This document shows, piece after piece, positions 15,316 to 24,266 of a stretch of 64,000 bases of DNA. Below the pieces are notes generated by a model. It was not told the DNA's origin. It worked only from the letters and a program-made list of their open reading frames with translations, and did not search any database. Position numbers and translations under genes: made by a program. The first letter of the stretch is position 1; every line of letters starts with the position of its first letter. The stretch is from the NCBI RefSeq assembly GCF_000202835.1, contig NC_015186.1:2543001-2607000 (forward strand), in the 5' to 3' direction. The DNA is from Acidiphilium multivorum AIU301 (GTDB taxonomy: Bacteria; Pseudomonadota; Alphaproteobacteria; Acetobacterales; Acetobacteraceae).

Positions 15316-16566
15316 GTGGCGGGGCGGCGCGTCGAGACCATCGCGGTCGGCCACGGCTACGATCCGGCGAGGCATAACGGGGCGGCGAAACCGCCCGTCT
15401 ACATGAGCTCCACCTTCGTCTATCGCGACGCCGCGCACGCCCGCTCGGCGCATGAGGGCTACGCCGCCGGCCGCGCCCCCGACGCGGGCGACGCCGAGGG
15501 CTACATCTACGCCCGGCTCGACCATCCGAACCTGCAGATGCTGCAGGCGCGCATGGCGGCGCTGGACGGCGCGGAAGCCTGTGCGGCGTTCGGTTCCGGC
15601 ATGGCGGCGGTGGCCACCGCGCTGCTCTCGCTGGTCCGCCCGGGCGACTCGGTGCTGCACACGAGCCCGCTCTATGGCGGGACCGACGGGCTGCTGACCG
15701 GCGTGATGGCGCCCGAACTCGGCGTCCGCCCCGTCGCCATCGCCGACGCGCTGGACGAGGGGTCGGTGCGCGAGGCCGCGGCCGCGGCGCTGGCGCGCGG
15801 CCCGCTCGCCGCGGTCTGGATCGAGACGCCCTCCAACCCGCTCGCCGGCCTGGCCGACATCGCGCTGATCGCCCGCGTCGCGCGCGAGGCCGCCGCCGGC
15901 CAGGCCCGGCCGCCCGTCGTCATCGTCGACAACACCTTCCTCGGCCCCACCCTGCAGGCGCCGCTCCGCCACGGCGCCGATCTGTGCATGACCTCGCTGA
16001 CCAAATATGCCGGCGGCCATAGCGACCTGCTGGGCGGCGCCATCTCCGGGGCCACGGCGCTGGTCGAGCCGCTGCGCAAGCGGCGCACGCTGATGGGCAC
16101 CCATCTCGACCCGCATGGCAGCTGGCTGCTGCTGCGCTCGATCGAGACGATGGGCCTGCGCGTCGAGCGGGCGGGGCAGAACGCCGCCACCGTGGCGCGC
16201 TTCCTCGCCGCGCATCCCAAGGTCTCGCGCGTCACCTGGGCCGGCTTCGCCGATCCGGCGAGCCCGGCCGGCGCCCTGCTGCGCCGCCAGTGCGACGGCG
16301 CCGGCCCCACCTTCGCCTTCGATGTCGCGGGCGGCGAGGCGTCCTGCTTCCGCCTGCTCGACGCGCTCCGGGTGTTCCGCCTCGCGGTCAGCCTCGGCGG
16401 CACCGAATCGCTGATCTGCCACCCGGCGACGACGACGCATTTCTCCGTCCCGCCCGAACGCCGCGCCGCCGCCGGCGTCACCGACGGCACCATCCGCATC
16501 TCGGTCGGCATCGAGCACGAGGCCGACCTCATCGAAGACCTCGCCCAGGCGCTGGAAAAGGCATGA
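15316..16566 (+). CDS. Cys/Met metabolism PLP-dependent enzyme (cystathionine gamma-synthase/lyase family)
   Basis: The 416-residue fold-type I PLP enzyme shows the Schiff-base lysine at Lys230 in S-L-T-K-Y-A-G-G-H-S-D. The phosphate/ring-binding region is in F-G-S-G-M-A-A-V (about 94-101) and L-Y-G-G-T (about 118-122). In methionine gamma-lyases the last motif usually reads L-Y-G-C-T; here the cysteine is glycine, so a cystathionine synthase/lyase, O-acyl-homoserine sulfhydrylase or other gamma-elimination activity is as likely. The start is GTG, one base after the Rieske stop, and the stop overlaps the next ATG (ATGA). Its presence inside an amine-oxidation operon is unusual. Confidence 0.85.
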   Translation: MAGRRVETIAVGHGYDPARHNGAAKPPVYMSSTFVYRDAAHARSAHEGYAAGRAPDAGDAEGYIYARLDHPNLQMLQARMAALDGAEACAAFGSGMAAVATALLSLVRPGDSVLHTSPLYGGTDGLLTGVMAPELGVRPVAIADALDEGSVREAAAAALARGPLAAVWIETPSNPLAGLADIALIARVAREAAAGQARPPVVIVDNTFLGPTLQAPLRHGADLCMTSLTKYAGGHSDLLGGAISGATALVEPLRKRRTLMGTHLDPHGSWLLLRSIETMGLRVERAGQNAATVARFLAAHPKVSRVTWAGFADPASPAGALLRRQCDGAGPTFAFDVAGGEASCFRLLDALRVFRLAVSLGGTESLICHPATTTHFSVPPERRAAAGVTDGTIRISVGIEHEADLIEDLAQALEKA

Positions 16567-18056
16567 GCATGGACACGACGCTGCCGCCGCACGGCATGGC
16601 CGACCCGAAATCCGCGGTGGGCAAATTCCCCGCCCCCGAACAGATGGTCGACGTGCTGGTGGTCGGCGCCGGCCCGGCGGGCCTCGCCGCGGCGCTGGAG
16701 GCGGCGCGCTCCGGCGCCTCGGTCCTGCTGGTGGACGAGCATCCGGTGCCGGTCGGCCTCGCCGGGCTCGACGTGCCCTATCTCTTCGGCGGCCGCGCCG
16801 GCGCCGCCCTCGCCAACCCGGCGCGCATGGTCGAGCGGGTCGCCGCCGCCACCCCCGGCCTCGTCGAAGCGTATGACGCCGGCGTCGAGGTCCTGCTCGG
16901 CGTCTCCGCCTGGGGCGCCTGGGTCGAGCGGCCGGGCCTCGCCGTGCTGCCCTGCAGCCTGGCGGGGCTTTCGGACGGCAGCCGCTCGTGGATGTGCGGC
17001 TTCCGCCGCCTCGTCGTCGCCGCCGGCGCGCGCGACCTCGTGCTCTCCTTCCGCGATGCCGACCAGCCGGGTGTGATGGGCGCGCGGGGCCTGGCCGCGC
17101 TGCTGACCCGCTACGACGCGTTCGAGGGCCGCGAGATCGTCATCCTCGGCACCGGCCGCCTCGCGCTGGACACCGCGCTGCTCGCCCTCGATCGCGGCAT
17201 CGCCGTGCCGGCGCTGGTCGAGGCCGCTGCCGCACCCGTCGGCCCGGCGCCGATGGTCGAGGCCGTGCGTTCGCGCGGCGTCGAGATCCTCTGCGGCCAT
17301 GTCCCGCTCGCGGCGGTGGCCTCGCCCGCCGGCGTCGCCGGGCTCGATGTCGTCCCCGTGGCCGGCGGCCCGGCCCGGCGCCTCGACTGCGACACGGTCT
17401 GCCTCGCCATCGGCCTCGTGCCGGCGGTCGAACTGCTCGACGTCGCCGGCGCGCGCCTCGTCATGGACGCGGCGCGCGGCGGCTACGTCCCGGTGCTGGA
17501 CGATGCCGGGCGAAGCACCGCGCCCGGCGTCGTCGCGGCGGGCGACTGCGCCGGCATCGCCGACGATCCGGGGCTCGACTACCGGATGGGCTGGATGCGC
17601 GCGCTGCTCGCCACCGGCGGCGCCGACGCGCCCGCCTGCCTGTGCGAGGAGGTGACGCGAGCCGACGTCTTCGCCCTCAACCCGCCGCGCTATCTCGGCC
17701 CGCCGCCCCCGGCGATGGCGGCGCGCGACTATGCCGCGCTGCTGCGCGACGGCCCGCCGGACCACGACCAGATGAAGCGCCTCACCCGCGTCTCGATGGG
17801 CCCCTGCCAGGCCCGCCGCTGCCGCGAGCAGGTGGCGATGCTGATGGCGATCGGCGCCGGCCTGCCCGCCGCGTCCATCGGCCTCGCCGGCTACCGCGCC
17901 CCGGTCCGCCCGCTGCCGCTTTCCGCCCTCGCCGGCGGCGGCGACGACGAGGCGGGGTGGGACGTATGGTTCGGCATCCTGAGCCAGTGGGTGCCCTACG
18001 CCGCCATCGGCACCGAGCGCGAGGACGCCTGGCGCGCCGGGAGCATGCACCTGTGA
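16563..18056 (+). CDS. FAD/NAD(P)-dependent oxidoreductase with BFD-like [2Fe-2S] tail (opine/sarcosine oxidase alpha, HcnB-like)
   Basis: The 497-residue protein has an N-terminal dinucleotide site V-V-G-A-G-P-A-G-L-A-A (about 33-43), a second one I-L-G-T-G-R-L-A (about 194-201) and a FAD-closing A-A-G-D-C-A-G. Its C-terminal region holds four cysteines (359, 361, 415, 420) in the C-x-C...C-x4-C pattern of BFD-like [2Fe-2S] domains. This architecture matches the larger subunit of octopine/nopaline oxidase, HcnB and related L-amine dehydrogenases. The smaller DAO-fold subunit that such proteins pair with follows directly, with a 4-base overlap. The pair is predicted to oxidise a secondary amine and pass electrons to a carrier. 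Confidence 0.85.
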   Translation: MSMDTTLPPHGMADPKSAVGKFPAPEQMVDVLVVGAGPAGLAAALEAARSGASVLLVDEHPVPVGLAGLDVPYLFGGRAGAALANPARMVERVAAATPGLVEAYDAGVEVLLGVSAWGAWVERPGLAVLPCSLAGLSDGSRSWMCGFRRLVVAAGARDLVLSFRDADQPGVMGARGLAALLTRYDAFEGREIVILGTGRLALDTALLALDRGIAVPALVEAAAAPVGPAPMVEAVRSRGVEILCGHVPLAAVASPAGVAGLDVVPVAGGPARRLDCDTVCLAIGLVPAVELLDVAGARLVMDAARGGYVPVLDDAGRSTAPGVVAAGDCAGIADDPGLDYRMGWMRALLATGGADAPACLCEEVTRADVFALNPPRYLGPPPPAMAARDYAALLRDGPPDHDQMKRLTRVSMGPCQARRCREQVAMLMAIGAGLPAASIGLAGYRAPVRPLPLSALAGGGDDEAGWDVWFGILSQWVPYAAIGTEREDAWRAGSMHL

Positions 18057-19231
18057 GCGCCGTGGCGAACGGCGCCTCGGTCGTCATCGTCGGCGCCGGC
18101 GTCACCGGCCTGTCGGCGGCGTTCTGGCTGGCGCGCGACGGCGTCGACGTGCTCGTGCTCGACAAGGGCGTGGTCGGCTACGAGGCCTCGAGCCGCAACG
18201 GCGGCGGCTGCACCCACTACCAGAGCCCGCTCTTCCACGAGGAGCAGCGCCTCTGGCCGCGGATGGACGAGCTGCTCGGCTACCCCACCGAATGGCGCGG
18301 CGAGCGGATCGTCATCGCGGTGACCGAGGCGCAGCTCGCCCGCTACCACCGCATCCAGGGCATCGTCGGCGAGCTCGGCTACCGGGTCGACCTGCTCGAC
18401 CCGCGGCAGGTGCGCGACGCCGTGCCGCTCGCCGGCGCCAATCTCGGCGGCGTGCACATCCGCACCGGCGGCCAGGCAAACCCGCAGCGCACCGTGCAGG
18501 CCTATGCCTGGGCGGCGCAGGATCATGGCGCGCGCATCCTCCAGCACACCCCCGCCCTCGGCATCGCGATGGCCGGCGGTCGCGCCGTCGGCGTCCGCAC
18601 GGCGGCGGGCGTGATCGGCTGCGACCAGCTGGTGATCGCCGCCGGCCCGCAATCCGACCGCCTCGCCCGCGACGCCGGGCTCGACCTGCCGCTCGCCCCG
18701 GCCCGCGCCGAGATGATCGTCACCGAGGCGCTGCCGCCGATGCCGCTCGGCGGCGTCGACGGCAACGGGCTCTACGGGCGGCAGACCCTGCGCGGCAACC
18801 TCGCCTATGGCGGCGGCTGGCACGAATGGCTCGACGCCGTGCCGGCGGACAACCCGCTTCCCCGCCCCTCGACGCCGACGATCCGCCCTCTCGCCCGCCG
18901 CCTCGCCGAGCTCTTCCCGAAGGCGGCGCACGCGCGGGTCATCCGCTCCTGGGCCGGCATCGTCGAGAACACGCCCGATGGCCGGCCCGTGCTCGACCGC
19001 CCGGCCGATCCCGGCAACGTGACGGTGGCGACGATGTCGAGCGTCGGCTTCGGCCTCTCGCCCGCCACCGGCCGCGCCCTGCGCGACATCGTGGTGGAGG
19101 GGCGCTGCACCTTCGCCGATCTCGGCAAGCTCTCCCTCGCCCGCTTCCGCGACCTCGACCCCGACTGGCGGCGCCGTCAGGGATGGTTCACCCCGGCCGC
19201 CGCCCCGGCGCGCGAGGAGATGCCGGCATGA
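18053..19231 (+). CDS. DAO-family FAD oxidoreductase (opine/sarcosine oxidase beta, HcnC-like)
   Basis: The 392-residue glycine-oxidase-like flavoprotein has an N-terminal FAD site V-I-V-G-A-G-V-T-G-L-S-A (about 10-21), S-S-R-N-G-G-G in the flavin region and a C-terminal T-P-D-G-R-P-V-L followed by G-F-G-L-S-P-A-T-G. It fits the catalytic subunit of two-component opine/sarcosine-type oxidases and pairs with the gene just upstream. I used the GTG at 18053 that overlaps the upstream stop (GTGA). The next gene again starts with ATGA overlap, so four genes in a row are translationally coupled. Confidence 0.85.
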   Translation: MSAVANGASVVIVGAGVTGLSAAFWLARDGVDVLVLDKGVVGYEASSRNGGGCTHYQSPLFHEEQRLWPRMDELLGYPTEWRGERIVIAVTEAQLARYHRIQGIVGELGYRVDLLDPRQVRDAVPLAGANLGGVHIRTGGQANPQRTVQAYAWAAQDHGARILQHTPALGIAMAGGRAVGVRTAAGVIGCDQLVIAAGPQSDRLARDAGLDLPLAPARAEMIVTEALPPMPLGGVDGNGLYGRQTLRGNLAYGGGWHEWLDAVPADNPLPRPSTPTIRPLARRLAELFPKAAHARVIRSWAGIVENTPDGRPVLDRPADPGNVTVATMSSVGFGLSPATGRALRDIVVEGRCTFADLGKLSLARFRDLDPDWRRRQGWFTPAAAPAREEMPA

Positions 19232-20346
19232 GCGCGCCGCGCGTGCTGGTGGTCGGCGGCGGCATCGCCGGCCTCTCCGCCGCCTGGGGGCTCAGCCGGC
19301 GCGGCTTCGCGGTCGAGCTGTTCGAACAGGGCCCGCTGCCCAACCCCCGCGCCTCCTCGCATGACGAGCACCGCATCATCCGCCACGCCTATGGCGAGCT
19401 GGAGGGCTACGCCCACATGATGCCCGCCGCCTTCCGCCTGTGGGAGGCGCTCTGGGCGGAAACCGGCGCGCGCCATTACGACGACCTGCCGGTGATCTAC
19501 TTCATGCGCGGCGAAACCGCCTGGTACGAGCCCACCCGCCGCTCGCTCGACCGTCTCGGCATCGCCCACGCGGAGATCCCGCTGGCCGAGATCCCCGCCC
19601 GCTTCCCGATGATCGAGCCCGCCGGCCTCACCCGCGTGATGCGGACGGCGGGCGGCGGCATCCTCTACCCCGTCCGCATCCTGACCGATCTCGTGAAGCT
19701 GCTCGGCCGGCGCGGCGTCGCGCTGCACGCCAACACCAGGGTCGAGGCGATCGACGCCGAGGCCGGCACGATCCGCACCGCCGCCGGCACGGTGCGCGGC
19801 GACGCCGTCATCGTCGCCGCCGGCGCCTGGGCGGCGCGGCTGGTCCCCTCGCTCGCGGCGGCGGCGGTGCCCTCGCGCCAGGCGGTGATGTTCCTCGCCC
19901 CGCCGCCCGAGCTCGAAGCCGCCTGGGCCGCCGCCCCGGTGATGATCGATCTCGGCGAGGAAAGCGGCACCTACACCCTGCCGCCGCGCGCCGGCACGCG
20001 GCTGAAAATCGGCGATCACCGCTTCACCCGCGCCGGCGACCCCGACGGCGACCGCGCCGGCACCGACGAGGACGTCGCCCGCCTGCTCGATGCCGCGTCC
20101 CGCGCCTGGCGCGGCTTCGATCGCTACACCGTGCTGGAGCGCAAGGCCTGCTTCTATACGGTGACCGAGGACGAGCGCTTCATCCTCCGCCGCGAGGGCG
20201 CGCGCGCCTGGCTGTGCAGCGCCTGCTCCGGCCACGGCTTCAAGCTCGGCGTGCTGATGGGCGACGCGGTGGCCGGCGCCGTCGCCGGCGAGCGCGACGC
20301 GGCGTCCCTCACCCGCTGGGCCGCCGGGCTCGACATCCCGGACTGA
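19228..20346 (+). CDS. Monomeric sarcosine oxidase / N-methyl amino acid oxidase-like flavoprotein
   Basis: The 372-residue protein resembles MSOX/MTOX. It has an N-terminal FAD motif V-V-G-G-G-I-A-G-L-S-A (about 8-18), S-S-H-D-E-H-R-I-I-R matching the active-site arginine/histidine region, and Cys308 in K-A-C-F-Y-T, the position of the covalent 8-alpha-S-cysteinyl flavin link. S-G-H-G-F-K follows near the C-terminus, where MSOX also has its substrate-site lysine. It would oxidise an N-methyl amino acid to the free amine, formaldehyde and hydrogen peroxide. It is the last gene of the coupled operon and ends 6 bases from the convergent LysR gene. No formaldehyde-handling gene is seen nearby. 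Confidence 0.86.
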   Translation: MSAPRVLVVGGGIAGLSAAWGLSRRGFAVELFEQGPLPNPRASSHDEHRIIRHAYGELEGYAHMMPAAFRLWEALWAETGARHYDDLPVIYFMRGETAWYEPTRRSLDRLGIAHAEIPLAEIPARFPMIEPAGLTRVMRTAGGGILYPVRILTDLVKLLGRRGVALHANTRVEAIDAEAGTIRTAAGTVRGDAVIVAAGAWAARLVPSLAAAAVPSRQAVMFLAPPPELEAAWAAAPVMIDLGEESGTYTLPPRAGTRLKIGDHRFTRAGDPDGDRAGTDEDVARLLDAASRAWRGFDRYTVLERKACFYTVTEDERFILRREGARAWLCSACSGHGFKLGVLMGDAVAGAVAGERDAASLTRWAAGLDIPD

Positions 20347-20352
20347 GTCACC

Positions 20353-21315
20353 CTACGGCGCGGCCGCCGCCCGCAGCAGCGGCGGCGGCTCCGGCCGCGC
20401 GCAATGCTCGATCATCCAGGTGCGGAACAGCGCGAGGATCGGGTCCGCCATGTCCTCCGGCCGCATCGTCAGGAAATAGCCGTAGCCCTCCTCCGCCGGC
20501 TCCGGATACGGCACCACGAGCCGCCCCGCGGCGATCTCCTGCGCGAACAGCACGAGGTCGATCAGCGCCACCCCGCCGCCCGTCATCGCATAGCCGGTGG
20601 CCGCGCTCGCGGTCTCGAAGGCGAGGCCGCGATCGGTGTCCACCTCCAGCCCGCGCTGGCGGATGTAGCTCGCCCACATCAGCCCCCGCGCCTGGCCCTG
20701 GAGCTTCACGTGCAGCAGCTCGGTGTCGCGCAGGAACCGCTCCAGCGTCTTGCCCTCGTGCTCGCGGGCGATCTCCGGCGCGCAGGCCGGGGCGACATGG
20801 ATCATCCACAGCAGGTCGGTGACCGACTGCCCCGCCTGCGGCCGGTCGTACACCACGGCGATGTCCGGCTCCTCCCGCGGCCAGCCGGTCACGTAGGAGG
20901 AGGCGACGTCGATGATGATGTCGGGATATTCCCGGCGGAACGATTTCAGCGCCGGCAGCCCCACCTGCTGGAGGAAGCTCGGCGGCATGTGCACGCGCAG
21001 CGTGCGCAGGTGGCGGTCGCGGCCGCGGTTGCGGATGATCTCGTTCATCTCGCGCTCGATGCCGTCGAAGCCGCGGCTGATCGCCGGCAGCAGCCGCCGC
21101 CCGGCCTCGGTGGTCTCCAGCCCGTGCGGATGGCGGATCAGCAGCGGGCAGCCGAGCAGCGCCTCCAGCGTCTGCACGTGCCGGCTGAGTGCCGATTGCG
21201 AGACGTTGAGCGCATGGCCGCCGGCGGTGAAGCTGGAATGCCGGCCGACCGCCTCGAAGGCGCGCAGGGCGTTGAGCGGCAGCCAGCGTCGGTTGATCGG
21301 CGATTTGTCTGTCAT
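20353..21315 (-). CDS. LysR-type transcriptional regulator
   Basis: About 320 residues. The N-terminal helix-turn-helix has L-N-A-L-R-A-F-E-A-V-G-R-H-S-S-F-T near 13-29 and S-Q-S-A-L-S-R-H-V-Q-T-L-E, as in the GcvA-like branch. A periplasmic-binding-like effector domain follows. The ATG at 21315 begins M-T-D-K-S; an upstream ATG at 21375 would add 20 residues that do not look like part of the family. It lies downstream of the ABC transporter genes on the same strand and converges on the sarcosine-oxidase operon, so it could regulate either. LysR proteins of this branch commonly respond to amines or amino acids. Confidence 0.88.
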   Translation of the reverse strand: MTDKSPINRRWLPLNALRAFEAVGRHSSFTAGGHALNVSQSALSRHVQTLEALLGCPLLIRHPHGLETTEAGRRLLPAISRGFDGIEREMNEIIRNRGRDRHLRTLRVHMPPSFLQQVGLPALKSFRREYPDIIIDVASSYVTGWPREEPDIAVVYDRPQAGQSVTDLLWMIHVAPACAPEIAREHEGKTLERFLRDTELLHVKLQGQARGLMWASYIRQRGLEVDTDRGLAFETASAATGYAMTGGGVALIDLVLFAQEIAAGRLVVPYPEPAEEGYGYFLTMRPEDMADPILALFRTWMIEHCARPEPPPLLRAAAAP

Positions 21316-21387
21316 GCCACGACCATGCGGATCGTCAGGTTGCCTCTCTAACGAATCGCGCGCAAGGGGTGCCACGCCCGCCGGCCG

Positions 21388-23418
21388 CTACGCCCCGCGC
21401 CGCCCCAGCGCGTCGCGCGGGATGTGGCAGCGGATCGCGTGATCGCCGATCGTCTCCAGCGCCGGCTCCGTCGTCTCGCACACCGCGCCGAGCTTGCGCG
21501 GGCAGCGGGTGTGGAACGCGCAGCCCTGCGGCGGGTTGAGCGGGCTCGGGATCTCGCCCGCGAGCCGGATCCGCCCGCTGCGCCCGCCCGGGGTCGCCAC
21601 CGCCGAGAGCAGCGCCTCGGTATAGGGGTGGTGCGGGCCGGAAAACACCGCCTCCGCCGGGCCGAGTTCCATGATCCGCCCGAGATAGAGCACCGCGATC
21701 CGGTCGGAGATGTAACGGACCACGCCGAGATCGTGCGAGATGAAGATGTAGCTCACCTGCCGCTCGCGCTGCAGGTCGGCGAGCAGGTTGAGGATCGCCG
21801 CCTGCACCGAGACGTCGAGGGCCGAGGTCGGCTCGTCGCAGATGATCACGCGCGGCTCGCCGGCAAAGGCGCGGGCGATGGCGACGCGCTGCTTCAGCCC
21901 GCCCGAAAGCTGGCGCGGCCGCATCGCGAGATGCCGCTCGGTCAGCCGCACCGCCGCCACCAGCTCGGCGAGTCGCGCCTCGGCCTGCCCCGGCGCCAGC
22001 CCCGCCAGCCGCCGCAGCGCCCGGCCGATCAGGTGGCGCACGCTGTGCGCGCGGTTCAGCGCCGAATCCGGGTTCTGGAAGACGATCTGCAACGCCTTGC
22101 GCTGGGCATCGCTCCGCCCCGCCGCCTCCGGCGCGGCGAGTTCCCCGGCAAGCTCCACCCGGCTCGCCGCATCCGGGCGGACGAGGCCGAGCAGCAGCCG
22201 CGCCAGCGTCGTCTTGCCGCTGCCGCTCTCGCCGACGATGCCGAGCGTCTCCCCCCGCCCGAGCGTGAGCGACACCTCGCCGAGCGCGCGCAGCGCCCGC
22301 CCGCCGATCGCGAAGGTCTTGGAAAGATTCTCCGCCCGCAGCACGGTCTCCGCCGGGGCGGCCTCCGGCGGCGCCAGTGCGGCGGCGGGCGCGTCCGCCA
22401 GCGTGCCCGCGCGTTGCCAGTGATGGCAGCGCGTCGTCTGCTCCCCCTCGCGGTGCGGCGGCGGCGGGCGGGTCCGGCAGGTCTGATCGGCCAGGTCGCA
22501 GCGCGGCGCGAACACGCAGCCGGGAACCATCGCCCCCGGCGGCGGCAGGAAGCCGGGAATCGTGTCGAGCCGCGACGTCACCTTGTTCCGCCCCGGCGCC
22601 GGCAGGCAGCGCAGCAGCCGGATCGTGTAGGGATGCAGCGGCCGCTCCAGCAGCCGCGCGGCACCGCCCTGCTCCACCAGGCTGCCGGCATAGAGCACGC
22701 CGATCCGGTCGCACATCTGCTCGATCACGCCGAGATTGTGGCTGATGAACAGCACCGAGGTGCCGTGCACCGCCCGCAGCGTGGCGATCAGGTCGAGCAC
22801 CTCGGCCTCGACCGTGGCGTCGAGCGCCGTGGTCGGCTCGTCGAGCACCAGCAGCGCCGGGTCCTTCGCCAGCGCCATGGCGATCACCACCCGCTGCAGC
22901 ATCCCGCCCGAGAGCTCGTGCGGATAGGCGGCAAGCACCCGCCCCGGCGCTGCGATCCGCACCTGGTCGAGCGCCTCGCGCGAGCGCGCCCCGGCCGCCG
23001 CCCCGGCGATGCCGAGCAGCTCGAACGCCTCGCGCAGCTGCACCCCGATGGTCAGCGCCGGGTTCAGCGCGCGGCTCGCGTCCTGATACACCATCGAGAC
23101 CCGGCGCGCCCTGAGCCGCCGCAGCGCTCCGGCGTCGAGGCGGGCGAGATCCTCGCCGCCGATGCGGATGCTGCCCGCCCGCACCCGCCCGTTGCGCGGC
23201 AGCGCGCCGAGGGCGGCCAGCGCCGCGGTCGACTTGCCGCACCCCGATTCGCCGACCAGGCCGAACGACTCCCCCGGCGCGATCGAGAACGACACGCCGC
23301 GCAGCACCGCGAGTTCCTGCCCCCGCGTGCGATAGGCGACCTCGAGCCCCTCCACCGCCAGGGCCGGGGTCGCCGCGGTGGCGCCGTCCCGCTCCGTGCC
23401 GGCCAGCACCGCGCTCAT
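21388..23418 (-). CDS. Fused dual ATPase of a peptide-type ABC importer (DppD-DppF fusion)
   Basis: The 676-residue protein carries two complete ABC ATPase domains that are normally separate DppD/OppD and DppF/OppF subunits. The first has Walker A G-E-S-G-C-G-K-S-T and signature L-S-G-G-M-L-Q-R-V. The second has G-E-S-G-S-G-K-T-T and L-S-G-G-L-K-Q-R-V. Each ends in the oligopeptide-transporter C-terminal region with cysteines (G-C-V-F-A-P-R-C and G-C-A-F-H-T-R-C). It energises import by the two permeases upstream. The start overlaps the permease stop by 4 bases; a longer in-frame extension upstream is an antisense-like artefact. Confidence 0.92.
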   Translation of the reverse strand: MSAVLAGTERDGATAATPALAVEGLEVAYRTRGQELAVLRGVSFSIAPGESFGLVGESGCGKSTAALAALGALPRNGRVRAGSIRIGGEDLARLDAGALRRLRARRVSMVYQDASRALNPALTIGVQLREAFELLGIAGAAAGARSREALDQVRIAAPGRVLAAYPHELSGGMLQRVVIAMALAKDPALLVLDEPTTALDATVEAEVLDLIATLRAVHGTSVLFISHNLGVIEQMCDRIGVLYAGSLVEQGGAARLLERPLHPYTIRLLRCLPAPGRNKVTSRLDTIPGFLPPPGAMVPGCVFAPRCDLADQTCRTRPPPPHREGEQTTRCHHWQRAGTLADAPAAALAPPEAAPAETVLRAENLSKTFAIGGRALRALGEVSLTLGRGETLGIVGESGSGKTTLARLLLGLVRPDAASRVELAGELAAPEAAGRSDAQRKALQIVFQNPDSALNRAHSVRHLIGRALRRLAGLAPGQAEARLAELVAAVRLTERHLAMRPRQLSGGLKQRVAIARAFAGEPRVIICDEPTSALDVSVQAAILNLLADLQRERQVSYIFISHDLGVVRYISDRIAVLYLGRIMELGPAEAVFSGPHHPYTEALLSAVATPGGRSGRIRLAGEIPSPLNPPQGCAFHTRCPRKLGAVCETTEPALETIGDHAIRCHIPRDALGRRGA

Positions 23419-24266
23419 TCCAGCGCCGCCTGCACGCCGTCGGCGACGAGGTTCACGCCGACCACGAGCGAGGCGATGGCGATGGCGTCGAACACCACGG
23501 TCCACCAGTAGCCGCCGGTGATCATGGCGTAGTTCTGCGAGATCGCCAGCCCCCAGTCGGCCGAGGGCGGCTGGATGCCGAAGCCGAGAAAGCTGAGCGA
23601 GGCGACGGTGAAGATCGCGTAGCCGAGCCGCACCGTGGCCTCCACCAGGATCGGCGGCAGCACGTTGGGCAGGATCTCGACGAACATGATGTGCGCCGCC
23701 CCCTCCCCGCGCAGCTCCGCGGCGGCGACGTAGTCCAGCTCGCGCTCCGCGATCACCGCGGCGCGCACCGTGCGCGAGATCAGCGGCGCGAAGATCAGCC
23801 CGATGACGATCACCACCGTCGGCGTCGACGGGCCGAGCGCGACGAGCGCCAGCAGGGCGACGATGATCAGCGGCAGCGCCAGCAGCACCTCGATCAGCCG
23901 GCTCAGCACGGTGTCGATCAGCCCGCCGAAATAGCCGGTGACCAGCCCGATCGAGGTGCCGAGCACGGTGCCGAGCAGCGTGGCCAGCGGTGCCACCGAA
24001 AGGATCGAGCGCGAGCCGACGATGACGCGCGAGAAGATGTCGCGGCCGAGCTGGTCGGTGCCGAACGGATGCGCGAGGCTCGGCGGCGCCAGCGTGTGCA
24101 TCAGGCTGTCGTGATAGGGGTTCCAGGGCACGATCCACGGGCCGAACAGCGCGCAGATGGTCCAGAACAGCACGATGCCGATGCCCGCCCGCGCGCTGCC
24201 CGAGCCGAGGATCAGCCGCGCCCGCCCGGCGGCCGCTTCCGGCATCGCCGCCTCGGCGCCGCTCAT
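23415..24266 (-). CDS. Peptide-type ABC transporter permease (DppC family)
   Basis: The 283-residue inner-membrane permease has a first membrane helix near residues 25-45, the periplasmic H-P-F-G-T-D-Q-L-G-R-D motif (about 69-79) diagnostic of DppC/OppC, and five further helices. The cytoplasmic EAA coupling loop is seen as A-A-A-E-L-R-G-E-G. It forms a heterodimer with the DppB-type protein encoded just upstream, with which it overlaps by 4 bases. The substrate may be a peptide, opine, nickel chelate or amine, as this family is broad; the neighbouring amine-oxidation operon suggests an N-methylated or opine-like compound. Confidence 0.92.
   Translation of the reverse strand: MSGAEAAMPEAAAGRARLILGSGSARAGIGIVLFWTICALFGPWIVPWNPYHDSLMHTLAPPSLAHPFGTDQLGRDIFSRVIVGSRSILSVAPLATLLGTVLGTSIGLVTGYFGGLIDTVLSRLIEVLLALPLIIVALLALVALGPSTPTVVIVIGLIFAPLISRTVRAAVIAERELDYVAAAELRGEGAAHIMFVEILPNVLPPILVEATVRLGYAIFTVASLSFLGFGIQPPSADWGLAISQNYAMITGGYWWTVVFDAIAIASLVVGVNLVADGVQAALE

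Noticed and set aside
15672-18050. 792-codon minus-strand frame across the PLP enzyme and oxidoreductase genes
   Set aside because: Antisense shadow of two genes with clear cofactor motifs.
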